Of a stretch of DNA of 64,000 nucleotides, positions 11,009 to 21,194 are shown piece after piece. The DNA lies in assembly GCF_000699445.3 (NCBI RefSeq), contig NC_067198.1, positions 36,546,536 through 36,610,535 of the forward strand. Reading direction: 5' to 3'. The notes beneath the pieces were generated by a model. It saw nothing but the letters and a program-made list of their open reading frames with translations. It was not told the origin of the DNA and did not search any database. This stretch comes from Schistosoma haematobium. Lineage: Eukaryota > Platyhelminthes > Trematoda > Strigeidida > Schistosomatidae. A program made the position numbers and the translations under genes. Each line of letters opens with the position of its first letter. Position 1 is the first letter of the stretch.

Positions 11009-11391
11009 TCATTCCCTTGATGATCTTCGTTTAACTTCTGATTTCAGCTCATTTTTTCTCATTTCAACTTGTAGTGGCGATTGGATATTAAATATATCAC
11101 ATAATACTTCCATTGGTAAAACTTTGGGTTTAGATGACTCATAAACATTTTTTCTGTCTCGCAGTTGATTGATGTGTCTAATAATTAGTGTATTTTCGAC
11201 CATCACTTCATACAGTACGGTCCTACGTCTTTTTTTAATACAGCCAAATATCCATCTTGGCTTGCCAGGCCGGAAATCACATGCGTAGACTGAGTCATCT
11301 GCTTTGAATTCTCGAGTCTTCGGGCAATTTCATTCATTATTCTTTTATAGTCACTCATTCCGTCTTTCGGGATCAAAACATCAAAAAAATG
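11009..11391 (-). pseudogene. gypsy integrase C-terminal fragment, left arm
   Basis: Mirror copy of the right-arm fragment at 11403-11785. Read on the minus strand it gives the integrase tail motifs DFRPGKPRWI, VLYEVMVEN and RHINQLRDRK, ending at a stop near 11009. Everything upstream of the integrase tail is absent. Confidence 0.7.
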
Positions 11392-11402
11392 TTCTAATTG
11401 GT

Positions 11403-11785
11403 CATTTTTTTGATGTTTTGATCCCAAAAGACGGAATGAGTGACTATAAAAGAATAATGAATGAAATTGCCCGAAGACTCGAGAATTCAAAGCAGATGAC
11501 TCAGTCTACGCATGTGATTTCCGGCCTGGCAAGCCAAGATGGATATTTGGCTGTATTAAAAAAAGACGTAGGACCGTACTGTATGAAGTGATGGTCGAAA
11601 ATACACTAATTATTAGACACATCAATCAACTGCGAGACAGAAAAAATGTTTATGAGTCATCTAAACCCAAAGTTTTACCAATGGAAGTATTATGTGATAT
11701 ATTTAATATCCAATCGCCACTACAAGTTGAAATGAGAAAAAATGAGCTGAAATCAGAAGTTAAACGAAGATCATCAAGGGAATGA
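11403..11785 (+). pseudogene. gypsy integrase C-terminal fragment, right arm
   Basis: In one + strand frame the sequence reads DSVYACDFRPGKPRWIFG, then KKRRRTVLYEVMVEN and RHINQLRDRK, the usual C-terminal region of Ty3/gypsy integrases. The intact element at 16624-21572 has the comparable DYRHGCDRW and RHHNQLRSR. The frame runs on to a stop at 11783-11785. It is a bare fragment with no catalytic core. The family is a different gypsy lineage from the 16.6-kb element. Confidence 0.75.
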
Positions 11786-11853
11786 AAACAAAAGAGATCT
11801 TTTCAAATAGACCCAAAAGTGAAGTGTCATACAACCAAACTTCGCGAGGGAGG

Positions 11854-12201
11854 TGATGTGTGGTCGAGGATGATCATGATTGGTTGTCTGCTTAGTCAGA
11901 CATGTAGATAGTCTGACATGTGTCAGATGAGTTATATATTCCTTTATTCTTATCATTGCAACACACTTATTATTGTTTGTTCATTGTTGTGGATTGTGAC
12001 GGGTTTTGGTGTGCAAATATATTTACGTTGTGGTCAGGTTAATTACATGTTCTTGATCTTAGTTGTGTTGACGTCCTGTAGAGTAGACACTGGGAGGGGT
12101 CTAGTGTAGATAATCATTTAAGGTAAATCAACGTCTCATACGTGTACGTGGAAACCCAACCGTTATAACATTAGACGAAGTAAATCGCGAGCGTTATAAC
12201 A
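11854..12201 (+). mobile_element. LTR of palindrome gypsy element, right arm
   Basis: About 348 bp from TGATGTGTGG, just after the purine tract GCGAGGGAGG, to GTTATAACA, giving the canonical TG...CA ends. There is no second LTR in direct orientation. I could not find a target duplication outside the palindrome. Confidence 0.6.
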
Positions 12202-14849
12202 TTCATTCCCATACGTTCTATAGAGTGAAGCACAAAAATAAGGTGTTCATAATACTGATTGTATATGCTATATAGTGTAGCTGAATTTCATTTCTTTACT
12301 CTTTCCCAAATGTTGCAAACTTTCGAGTTGATTGGAAAGACACTCGACTCTGTATAGTTACATGTCTCCATGACGCCATTATACTACGTGTTAATTTCTA
12401 CAGTCTGGTATTTTAAATAAAATTAAATATTCCTCTAAACAATAGTAGTTGGCCTAAATGAATTTGAACACTCCTCCTGTTCGATCGTTTATTTAGTTTT
12501 CAGTTTCAAATTTTCCATAAACTTGTGTTTAAATATATTTTGTATATATTGGTTTGACATCGCAAAAGTTAGACTTCAGAATTTGAGTATATGGAAGAGA
12601 AAAGCAATTCAAGTGTTTTCGTGGCCTCCTTATCAAAAGATGTAAAGAGTTGGAAATATCGTAACAACCATTCCAAGTTTATCACCTCAACTCCAATTAA
12701 TTGTCAAAATCATCGGAATATTTCATCCGTAAAGCAGGTGAGACCTTGTAGTCGATTCTAAAAGCTGTGTTAAGTAAATGTTTTGTCACTTAATGTGATA
12801 TATTAATCCCTTTACATCCTCGTTTAAGGGTGTATGTTGAGCTTTTTTCTAAGATGATAATAGATAGAGTTCTTCCAGAGTTGTCCAGCATTCATTTTTT
12901 AAGCTAATTCTGCATAGTGCAGATCCGTGTACTTGATATCCAAACACACTCTAAGGGAAGAAAGGTTGTCAAGATTCTAATTCTTATGGAAAGCTTCATT
13001 GATAAGTAGCATCGTAACTACTTAATGATGTAATCGGCTCAACAATAACATGGAATGTTCAATAGGATTATCCAGATGCAACAGTATGAATTAAAGTATG
13101 TGGGAGAAAAATATCCACTTGGTCTTTCAACAGCCTGAAGTGTTGACACATAATTGAGCCACTTTCTTATGCCATTTCAAAGTGACGTATCATCTTGAGT
13201 ACATTTAAAGAGAGGAAAGTTCAAAAACCTAAAGGGTAGGAGGAGGTTTAGTATATAATGCTATAATGATGAAATTTTTGGATGTCTATTTCAGGTCTGG
13301 TCTGGAAAGCCGATACGTTGATATCCAGGCACATCTAACTGACAATTCTGTAATGGAAAAAAATATGTGTTCTGAACCCCACTGGAAATAATATTAAGGT
13401 ATGCAATAGTGAATAACTAAATCACTGTACTTTTCCCAAAATTTCAATGCTTATTCAGTCAACATGCTAATTTCTGTTGTCGCTGAAATACGTCATGCAT
13501 AACTCCACACTCAAGTTAGAGCAGTAAAAAAAAATTAAATTCATTTTGGTAATGAAATGATTTGAAGAAGAAAATACTTAAGTCAGCTAAAAATTTAAAG
13601 CTTAAATAAGATGATACACTGTTTAGAGAAAAAAGTGGATAAGTCTCTAATTGCCGGTTTTATTTGCCTTACGTAACCCAACCACAAAGCTTACACTTCT
13701 GTGTACAAATCAAATCGCTAATGAGGGACTTTGACTTGACATGTGTGTATATTAAATTCAAATGACAAAACAGAATTCTATTTTCGGTATTTTTCTGTCA
13801 TGTTTCGATCTCTATAGGAACTAGTATGTATTGCTAAAATGCCCCATTCTAGAACTAAACACTCGTTCAGTACTTTTCAGTTTGGATTATCGTTTTGATT
13901 AATAGAGGTATCATTAAGAGAATAGCTGCATAAAATTTGTTAACTTCGTAGAACTGTCAATTTCTAAAACAATGTGTTGTTTATTCTTTTTTAATTTAAC
14001 ACTTAGGAATCGAGGATCTCGTTTTCAATAAATGAACGCCTAACAAATTTATTAAATAAAATTCTTCCTTTAAAAAAGAAATGGAGCACAAATTTCCATC
14101 AGTCATGTATTGTTTTCACAAATCTGGCTTCAAATATTTGTAAAATCTTATCAGGTATGTTTGAACACATAATTATTCCATTTTGAATCATGCCTTGTAC
14201 TACACGTAAGTATTCTTGTCCTAACCTGATCAGAATCTTTAGTTTAAAAGTTTTAGATGTTTCCCGTAGATTCTGACCGTTTTGACATGAGACTTCGTTT
14301 ACGTAAATCCACATCAATATTCCTCGGAATCCGTCGTAGGAGTTCATTTGTTTTGGCAGTCATATCTTCCCGATTCATCCTTAAATTAAGGTCATATTTA
14401 GGTTTTAAAATTATCGGTAAAATTGATGTGACTTACGTTGGCATCGTTTATCCCTCCATGACGTTACATTGGTCGCAAAAGTTCTGAGTAACTAGTTCTA
14501 CATTAAGGCAATACTTTGCCTCATAGTTAGATTGAATAAAATCGAAAGCCGCACATCTTGCCTTTTTAGGTTGACAATGTGATCATATAGAGCCCTGACT
14601 AGGATGTCGGAGAATTTCAAAATGGTATAATACTCAGCAAGTAACCTATAATTCTCCATATATCAATCATTTATAACCAACACTGATGAGTAATCAGTGA
14701 AGCAAGATTTGATTAGCTACTGGATGTGAATGTACAGACAGATTTTTAACTCCTTAAATATGTGGTTTCTTTTCTATCATTGCTTTCTACTCTTTACTTA
14801 TTGAATGTAGACTGCTTGTGTGTTGAGTAAAATATCATCTAGCCTATAT
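12202..14849. other. gene-poor stretch
   Basis: Mostly AT-rich DNA without a recognised gene. A possible first exon at 12591-12737 is listed separately. A minus-strand region at 14100-14500 has two overlapping frames (one containing LLRRIPRNIDVDLRKRS) that could be a decayed coding sequence, but I cannot name it. Confidence 0.45.
12591..12737 (+). CDS. possible first coding exon, unrecognised
   Basis: ATG at 12591 opens 49 codons (starting MEEKSNSSVFVASLSKDVKS) that run in frame into a good donor, CAG|GTGAGA, at 12737/12738. It lies upstream of the CINP-like exons on the same strand and could be their first exon. However, the junction phase does not fit directly (this exon ends in phase 0, the 22407 exon needs one carried base), so at least one more exon would be required. 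I see no sequence similarity that proves the link. Confidence 0.25.
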
Positions 14850-15543
14850 TCTGCAATCAATCATAGAGAAATGCCCAAGAAAGGACCTCATCATTCTGAT
14901 GGGAGATCTAAACGCCAAAGTCGGGATAGACAACACCGGATATGAAGATATCATGGGACGACATGAACTGGGGGAGAGAAACAAAAATGGGGAAAATTTT
15001 GAAAATCTGTGTGCATTCAACAAATTGGTCATAGGTGGCACAATATTTCCACACAAACGTATACACAAAGCTACATGGATCTCACCGAACTACACCACAG
15101 AGAACCAGATTGATCATGTTTGCATCAACAAAAAATTCCGAAGGACAATGGAAGATGTGAGAACCAGGAGAGGTGCTGACATGGCTTCAGATCACCACCT
15201 AGTTGTAGCCAACTTAAAACTGAAGCTAAAAAAGAACTGGACAACTGGACAAACAGCAATACAAAGGTTCAATACAGCCTTCCTTCGAGATACTGACAGA
15301 CTCAATGAATTCGAGATAGCTCTCAACAACAGGTTCTAAGCCTTACAGGATCTACTGAAGGAAGAAGGAACTACTATGGAGGACAACTAGAAAGGTATCA
15401 AAGAAGCATTAACTTCAACGTGTCAAGAGGTTCTGAGTCTAAAGAAGCACCACCATAAAGAAACACTGGACAAGATCAAAGAAAGGAAAAACAAGAAGGC
15501 AGCAATTAACAACAGCCAAACACGAGCAGCAGTCTCTGCATCA
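14850..15543 (+). pseudogene. family C endonuclease fragment and linker
   Basis: The frame carries ILMGDLNAKVG (catalytic Asp present), ENQIDHVCIN and MASDHHLV, the second half of an APE endonuclease, then a charged linker. Stops TAA (15337) and TAG (15388) interrupt it. After these the same frame stays open through [13 protein letters not shown] into RT thumb sequence without a frame change. The first half of the endonuclease is missing. Confidence 0.8.
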
Positions 15544-16243
15544 GTGGGCCTCAGCATACACAAAGGGAAAACCAAGGTCCTCAAATTCGAAGCGGAGAAC
15601 GGCAATCCAATCACTTGATGGAGAAACTCTGGAAGATGTAGAATCCTTCACATACCTGGGAAGCATCATCGATGAACAAGGAGGCTCAGATGCAGACGTT
15701 AAGGCAAGGATTGACAAAGCAAGGACCGCATTCCTACAATTGAAGAACATATGGAACTCAAAACAACTTTCAACCAATATCAAAGTGAGAATCTTCAATA
15801 CGAACGTCAAGGCAGTTCTACTGTATGGAGCTGAAACTTGGAGAACTACAACAACCACCATCAAGAAAGTACAAGTATTTATAAATAGCTGTCTTCGCAA
15901 GATACTCAACATCCATTGGCCGGATACCATCAGCAACGGCCTTCAATGGGAGAGAACAAATCAGCTTCCAGCTGAAGAAGAAATTAGGAAAAGACGATGG
16001 AAATGGATAGGACCTACATTACGCAAATCGTCAAACTGCATCATGAGGCAAGCCCTAACCTGGAATCCTGAAGGGAAACAGAAAAGAAGAAGGTCAAAGA
16101 ACACATTAAGTTGGGAAACAGAAGCAGATATGAAAAGGATGAATAACAATTGGAAGGAGCTGGAAAGGACTGGCCAGGACAGGGTTGGATGGAGAATGTT
16201 GGTGAGCGGCCTATGCTCCTTCACGAAGAGTAACAGGCGTAAT
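15544..16243 (+). pseudogene. family C reverse transcriptase thumb and C-terminus
   Basis: It starts abruptly at [14 protein letters not shown], the thumb-side motif that normally follows the YADD palm block, and continues through [46 protein letters not shown] and the C-terminal [15 protein letters not shown] to a TAA near 16243. A one-base frameshift lies at about 15616 (NPIT then TGA). No palm catalytic motif is present, so it cannot act as a polymerase. Confidence 0.8.
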
Positions 16244-16618
16244 TAAGTAAGTATACTCTGGGCTTTTATTTTTACTCGTGAATTGTGTATCTTGTATAAC
16301 GTGGCACAGTCTCTGTGTAGCATATCGATTAAGTATCCAGGTTGGTGGTGTAATAAATGAAGACTTGGTTAGATTATTCCGGTTTACTGTATTAAGCGAA
16401 ATCACATACTGCATTTATAAAGTATCAAAACATTACATTAAATGCACTATTTGTACATATTTAAACTATCTCTTACAAGTTCCATCGTTCTTTCATTACT
16501 GCTGCTACTCGAACTGCTTCTACTTTTTTCTCTCTTTTCTCATTTTCCTCTTCTGTCAATAAGAATCCTACCTCCAATTCTTGATACATACTACTTATAT
16601 CTTGTGGTGTCGGTTATT
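16244..16618. other. 3' flank of element C, pyrimidine-rich
   Basis: Probable 3' UTR of element C followed by a T/C-rich stretch (16480-16560). No gene seen. Confidence 0.4.
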
Positions 16619-16623
16619 ATTTT
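16619..16623. repeat. candidate target-site duplication of gypsy element, left (ATTTT)
   Basis: ATTTT immediately before the 5' LTR, repeated at 21573-21577 immediately after the 3' LTR. The match depends on ending the LTR at ...CACAATA; the A/T-rich context makes chance possible. Confidence 0.55.
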
Positions 16624-17000
16624 TGTTGGGATACTCAGAAAAATATCCCAAAAACAATTATCCGGTTAAGTCTAACGCTACCCTTGAACGTTAAATGGTG
16701 TCATTCCCTATTGGTCGTTTCCCTACTGATCAATATTTATTTCGCGTGTCATTTTCCTATTGGTCAACATTATTTAACGTGTCATCTTTCGGTTGGTCAA
16801 TATTTATAGTAATCCTAACTGTATAAATATGCATTTGTTTGTAAATCATTATTCTGCTGCTCCTGACCCCATAAACGATTTTTCATCTACGGTTCGTGTT
16901 CTGATATATTGGAGATTGGGAATAGTATTGGGGTCGAACTGGGATATCAGAAGCTTGTCAGTCGGTAGAATTTAGAGTAGCCAACTCGCGATTCACAATA
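16624..17000 (+). repeat. 5' LTR of gypsy element
   Basis: Starts TGTTGGGATACTC and ends ...GATTCACAATA. It contains repeated short motifs (CCCTATTGGTC, CCTATTGGTC, TCGGTTGGTC), each followed by AATATTTAT- or ATTATTTA-like runs, and a TATAAATA at about 16824 that could be the promoter. Confidence 0.9.
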
Positions 17001-17002
17001 AA

Positions 17003-17020
17003 TTGGCGACGGAGATTTAG
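17003..17020 (+). promoter_or_regulatory. putative primer-binding site
   Basis: The sequence TTGGCGACGGAG begins just after the 5' LTR, the usual place for tRNA priming of minus-strand DNA. The matching tRNA was not identified. Confidence 0.5.
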
Positions 17021-17040
17021 CAACAAGTTGGTGAATAACT

Positions 17041-17829
17041 ATGGATCCAGCCAAATTAGAAAAATTGTTCGAACAGCAGCTGAAGCTGATGGAGATGATT
17101 ACTCAGACGCATATATCTTCTCGAGTCCCAACTACACCGACGATTCCTGAATCAGTTGATGGTATTACCAATAGTATTTCAGAATTTCTTTATGATCCTG
17201 ATGCCAACATTACATTTGATACCTGGTTCAGACGTTATGAAGACCTTTCAAAGTTGACTTTGCTGACAAAGATGATTCGTGGAAGATGCGTCTTCTTCTT
17301 CGTAAACTTGGTCCATCCGAGCTGGATAAGTATTGCAACTTCATTCTACCGCAGAACCCACGCGACCGTTCATTCGACGCCACTATTCAGTCCCTTAGCC
17401 AACTTTTTGGTGATCATCAATCACTCTTCAGTACCCGATATCGCTGCTTAAAATTGGTCATGAATGAGTCCGATGACTTCCTGACCCACGTCGGCGTTGT
17501 TAACCGTGAGTGCGAACGGTTCAAGCTCAGATCCCTCACTGAAGACCAATTCAAGTCCCTAATACTCATATGCAGTCTTCAGTCACCCAAATTCTCCGAC
17601 ATCAGAACTCGGTTGCTTAACCGCCTTGAACAAGATCCAACACTGACACTTAATGCGATCATAGACGAATACCAGCGTATCATCAATCTGCAGCGTGACA
17701 CCACTTTGGTCCAATCTGGGGGCCAGGGTGGTCCCGAAGTTCATGCTGTTCAGCACCAGAAAAATCTTCGAGATCGACAAACTCAAGTCCTTCGAACGCC
17801 AGCGCTGTTTCTATCTCTAATCACTCTAA
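17041..17829 (+). pseudogene. gypsy gag, frameshifted
   Basis: The capsid-like protein starts at ATG 17041 (MDPAKLEKLFEQQLKLMEM) and reads to ITFDTWFRRYEDL. It then shifts frame near 17255 to VDFADKDDSWKMRLLLRKLG and continues through FILPQNPRD, RFKLRSLTEDQFKSLI and LTLNAIIDEYQRI. A second shift near 17775 and a third near 17850 are needed to reach the zinc knuckles. Each is a single-base change. They could be decay, base-call error or, for the last, programmed frameshifting. Gag would form the particle that packages the element's RNA. Confidence 0.75.
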
Positions 17830-20800
17830 ACCGGTTCAGAAGAAGCCCCCTCGCCATGTTGGCACTGTGGAGCCTGGCATTACGTGAAGTTCTGTCCATT
17901 CAAACAGCATATGTGCGATCGCTGTCAGAAAGTTGGTCACAAAAGCGGCTTTTGCAAACCCAACCGATCCATTAACCGTCGAAATGCACAGACGCAGCGT
18001 CGTTTTCACAAAAAGCCGATTACCTCATCAAGGAGTTTAGCAGCAGTATTCCATACTCATGCCGCGACTCTACGCAAATTTCTGACCCTCTCAATCAATG
18101 GTCAGCCAGTTCGTTTGCAGTTGGACACTGCATCAGATATCACCATTTTGTCGAAAAAGACTTGGCGAACCTTGGGTCAACCTCCCATCAAACCATCCTC
18201 TCAGACAGCCGTCAGTGCCTGTGGGGGTCATCTCCGCCTTCATGGTGAACTCTATTGCTGCATTTCATTCAGAGGTACAACCTTCAATGGGACATGCTAC
18301 ATCACCAATTCCCCGCTCAACCTTTTAGGGTTAGATTGGTTTGAAGAACTTGGTCTCGCTGATCTTCCTATTAGCGCTATCTGCAATCAAGTCCAAACTA
18401 CTGCTTCTACACAACACCATGTTGAAGACCTTCGAAAACGATTTATTGAACTATTTAAGCCTGGTCTCGGACTTTGTACCACAACTGAAGCTGTTTTAAA
18501 ACTGCAGTCAGAAGCTACACCAGTTTTTCGCCCAAAGCGTCCAGTCCCATACGCATCTTTACCTCTGGTTCACGCTGAACTTCAACGTTTGGAAACTGAG
18601 GGTGTCCTAGTACCTGTTTCTTATTCATCATGGGCTGCTCTAATTGTGGTTGTAAAAAAATCCAATGGTTCCATACGCATCTGTGCAGACTTTTCCACAG
18701 GACTCAACGCAGCTCTACAGCACCATCACTATCCGCTGCCGATCCCAGATGACTTATTTACTATTTTAAATGGTGGTACCTATTTTGCTAAGCTGGATCT
18801 GGCAGATGCTTACCTTCAAATTCCAGTCGCTCTAGAATCCAGAGAGTTGTTGACAATCAACACCCACCGAGGACTTTTCCAATATACCCGGTTACCCTTT
18901 GGTATCAAAACTGCTCCAGCGATCTTCCAGCAGATCATGGACACTATTCTGGCAGATGTTCCTGGTGTTGCTACATACCTTGACGATGTCCTCATTGTCG
19001 GCTCAACTGCTGATGAATTGAATACCAGAACCCACTTAGTTCTGCAACGCCTCCAGGATAATGGTTTTCGCCTTCGCCCAGAAAAATGCCAATTCTTCTT
19101 ACGTTTCGTTAAGTACCTGGGATTTATCTTTGATGCTTCCGGACGACACCCTGATCCTCAAAATACTTACGCAATCCAACAAATGCCTGCTCCCACTGAT
19201 GTCTCCTCACTCCGATCATTTTTGGGAATGATTAGCTACTATTCAGCATTTCTTCCATCACTGCATGACGTACGATATCCATTAAATCGTCTGTTAGAAA
19301 AGAATGCTACTTGGAATTGGTCAACGCAATGTGAGTCAGCCTTTTCAAAACTTAAAGCTATGCTAAGTTCCAATCTTCTGCTAACCCACTACAATCCGAA
19401 ACTACCCATTGTGGTTGCTGCTGACGCTTCAACGCATGGACTGGGTGCCGTACTCTCACATGTCTTTCCCGACGGGTCAGAGAAAGCGGTGATGCACGCT
19501 TCGAGAACACTAACACCTGCTGAGAAACGCTACGGCCAGATAGAGAAGGAAGCGTTAGCCCTAATTTTTGCTGTCCGGCGATTCCACAAATTCATTTACG
19601 GGCGCCGTTTCACCTTGCTCACAGACCACAAGCCGTTGTTATCAATCTTTGGATCAAAGAAAGGCATTCCTGCCCATAATGCTAATCGTCTTCAACGTTG
19701 GGCGTTGGCGTTATTGGGGTACGACTTCGACATCCAATATCGACGTTCCGAAGATTTTGGTCAAGCAGATGCACTGTCCAGACTTATCAGTAACCATTCT
19801 ACCACTGATGAGGACACACTCATAGCCATAGTATCAACTGAAGACGATTCCGGTCCTACACTATTAGCGAATGCCGTTCGAGCAATGCCTGTTACCGCTG
19901 AAGATGTTCGGGAAGCTACCAGAGAAGACCCGATTATCCAAGAAGCGATCACCTATGTTCAGAGCAGATGGCCAGTTAAGCAGCTGAGTGGTGATATGCA
20001 ACAACTAGCGAATCGTCGCAGCGCTCTCTGTGTTGTTAACGATTGTCTGATGTTCGGTGATCGCGTAGTAATTCCAACAACCCTACGTTCCAAAGTCCTA
20101 CGCCAATTCCATTCTGGACACCCAGGGATAAACCGTATGAAATCCATCGCTCGCAGCCATGCATATTGGCCGAATATGGACAAGCAGATTGTCGACTTCG
20201 TCAAAAGATGTTCACACTGTCAAAAAGCTGCGAAAAATCCTCCTAAGTTGCCTCCAGTACCCTGGCCAAAGTCAGAAAAAGCCTGGTCGCGAGTGCATAT
20301 TGACTTCGCCGGACCCCTAGGTGGTACCACATACCTGATACTGGTTGACTCCTACTCCAAATGGCCGGAGATATTGCCGATTGCGCCACCCTCTACAACT
20401 CAAACCATCAAACTCCTTAATCAGATCTTCGTTCGGCATGGTCTTCCAGAAACAATAGTAACAGACAATGGTTCACAATTCACATCTAGCCAATTCCGAG
20501 AATTTTGCCTGCAAAATTCGATCAACCATGTTCGCTCTCCGCCATATCACCCGCAATCTAATGGACAAGCTGAAAGGTTCGTTGATACATTTAAACGAGC
20601 CATGCTTAAAGCACGAGGGGAGGGGACCACAGAAGATATCATAGAACGTTTCCTAGTTGCGTACCGGACGACCCCGCATGACTTATTACCAAACTCCAAA
20701 TCCCCTGCTGAGATGCTTATGGGGCGAAAGCTACGGACAGTTCATTGTGCGATGAAACCCAAGCAAGTGGCCCAGCAAAGCCCCCAGATGAAGAATACTC

Positions 20801-21177
20801 GAATTCCCTACGAAGTTGGTACAAAAGTGTATGCGCGAGATTATAGACACGGATGCGATAGATGGGTAGAGGGTGAAATCACACAAAAACATGGGAACGT
20901 CATGTATGATGTCAAGGTGAACCAAGAAATCTGGACCAGGCACCACAATCAACTCAGGTCAAGGGAAGCGAAGGAGAAAGAAGCAATTACAAAACACGTC
21001 CCACTCGACTTGCTGTTGGACACGTTTCAACTTCCGCCAATACCTCTAACAGAGACGACTAAGTCATCTACTCAAGTAGAACATCCTTCTGGTTCTGTAT
21101 GGTTGCCTCGGAGGTCGGATCGCAAAAGAACACACCCAAAGAAACTTCAAGTAAATCCTCGGTTACGCCGCTATTAA
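17830..21177 (+). CDS. pol: gypsy pol polyprotein with nucleocapsid knuckles (protease, RT, RNase H, integrase)
   Basis: Open from about 17830 to the TAA at 21175. It opens with two knuckles, CWHCGAWHYVKFC (C-x2-C-x3-H-x4-C) and CDRCQKVGHKSGFC. Counting from the GTG codon at 17884 as residue 1: protease LQLDTASD near 80 (DTA instead of DSG/DTG); RT with RICADFS, LDLADAYLQIP and YLDD at 365-368; RNase H VAADAS near 514; integrase zinc finger HPGINRMK...CSHCQK, then catalytic HIDFAG, TDNGSQF and QAERF, and the tail WTRHHNQLRSR. No chromodomain follows. All expected catalytic blocks are present, so the enzyme part may be functional. The true translation start depends on fusion to gag. Confidence 0.92.
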   Translation, partial: TGSEEAPSPCWHCGAWHYVKFCPFKQHMCDRCQKVGHKSGFCKPNRSINRRNAQTQRRFHKKPITSSRSLAAVFHTHAATLRKFLTLSINGQPVRLQLDTASDITILSKKTWRTLGQPPIKPSSQTAVSACGGHLRLHGELYCCISFRGTTFNGTCYITNSPLNLLGLDWFEELGLADLPISAICNQVQTTASTQHHVEDLRKRFIELFKPGLGLCTTTEAVLKLQSEATPVFRPKRPVPYASLPLVHAELQRLETEGVLVPVSYSSWAALIVVVKKSNGSIRICADFSTGLNAALQHHHYPLPIPDDLFTILNGGTYFAKLDLADAYLQIPVALESRELLTINTHRGLFQYTRLPFGIKTAPAIFQQIMDTILADVPGVATYLDDVLIVGSTADELNTRTHLVLQRLQDNGFRLRPEKCQFFLRFVKYLGFIFDASGRHPDPQNTYAIQQMPAPTDVSSLRSFLGMISYYSAFLPSLHDVRYPLNRLLEKNATWNWSTQCESAFSKLKAMLSSNLLLTHYNPKLPIVVAADASTHGLGAVLSHVFPDGSEKAVMHASRTLTPAEKRYGQIEKEALALIFAVRRFHKFIYGRRFTLLTDHKPLLSIFGSKKGIPAHNANRLQRWALALLGYDFDIQYRRSEDFGQADALSRLISNHSTTDEDTLIAIVSTEDDSGPTLLANAVRAMPVTAEDVREATREDPIIQEAITYVQSRWPVKQLSGDMQQLANRRSALCVVNDCLMFGDRVVIPTTLRSKVLRQFHSGHPGINRMKSIARSHAYWPNMDKQIVDFVKRCSHCQKAAKNPPKLPPVPWPKSEKAWSRVHIDFAGPLGGTTYLILVDSYSKWPEILPIAPPSTTQTIKLLNQIFVRHGLPETIVTDNGSQFTSSQFREFCLQNSINHVRSPPYHPQSNGQAERFVDTFKRAMLKARGEGTTEDIIERFLVAYRTTPHDLLPNSKSPAEMLMGRKLRTVHCAMKPKQVAQQSPQMKNTRIPYEVGTKVYARDYRHGCDRWVEGEITQKHGNVMYDVKVNQEIWTRHHNQLRSREAKEKEAITKHVPLDLLLDTFQLPPIPLTETTKSSTQVEHPSGSVWLPRRSDRKRTHPKKLQVNPRLRRY

Positions 21178-21184
21178 CTTCTCC

Positions 21185-21194
21185 AAAGGGGAGG
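21185..21194 (+). promoter_or_regulatory. polypurine tract
   Basis: AAAGGGGAGG lies immediately before the 3' LTR, the expected primer for plus-strand DNA synthesis. Confidence 0.85.

Larger units (their letters stand above)
10594..12200. repeat. long palindrome, two ~798-bp arms with an 11-bp centre
   Basis: The left arm 10594-11391 and right arm 11403-12200 are reverse complements, with centre coordinate 11397. Both outer ends are GTTATAAC. I saw four mismatches, at about 10602/12192, 10648, 10679 and 11370, so identity is above 99 percent. The spacer 11392-11402 is only 11 nt. Each arm is the 3' end of a gypsy-type element: integrase C-terminus, polypurine tract, LTR. The whole is therefore an inverted dimer of a truncated retroelement end. 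Confidence 0.93.
14850..16243 (+). mobile_element. RTE-like non-LTR element family C, 5'-truncated and internally deleted
   Basis: This contains part of an APE endonuclease, then the thumb and C-terminal part of a reverse transcriptase, with the whole RT finger and palm region missing between them. It is a different lineage from A and B: its C-terminus reads [22 protein letters not shown] and [16 protein letters not shown] second fragment of the same family lies on the minus strand at 63556-64000. Confidence 0.85.

Noticed and set aside
11203..11591. Two overlapping ORFs across the palindrome centre
   Set aside because: They are the same peptide read from both arms in a frame other than that of the integrase tail, and exist only because of the symmetry.
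10594..12200. DNA transposon with long terminal inverted repeats
   Set aside because: The arms encode a gypsy integrase tail and LTR, there is no transposase, and no target duplication is visible at the ends.
17884..17886. GTG at 17884 as the real start of pol
   Set aside because: It lies inside the first zinc knuckle (between H and the last C), so translation must begin further upstream, probably as a gag-pol fusion.
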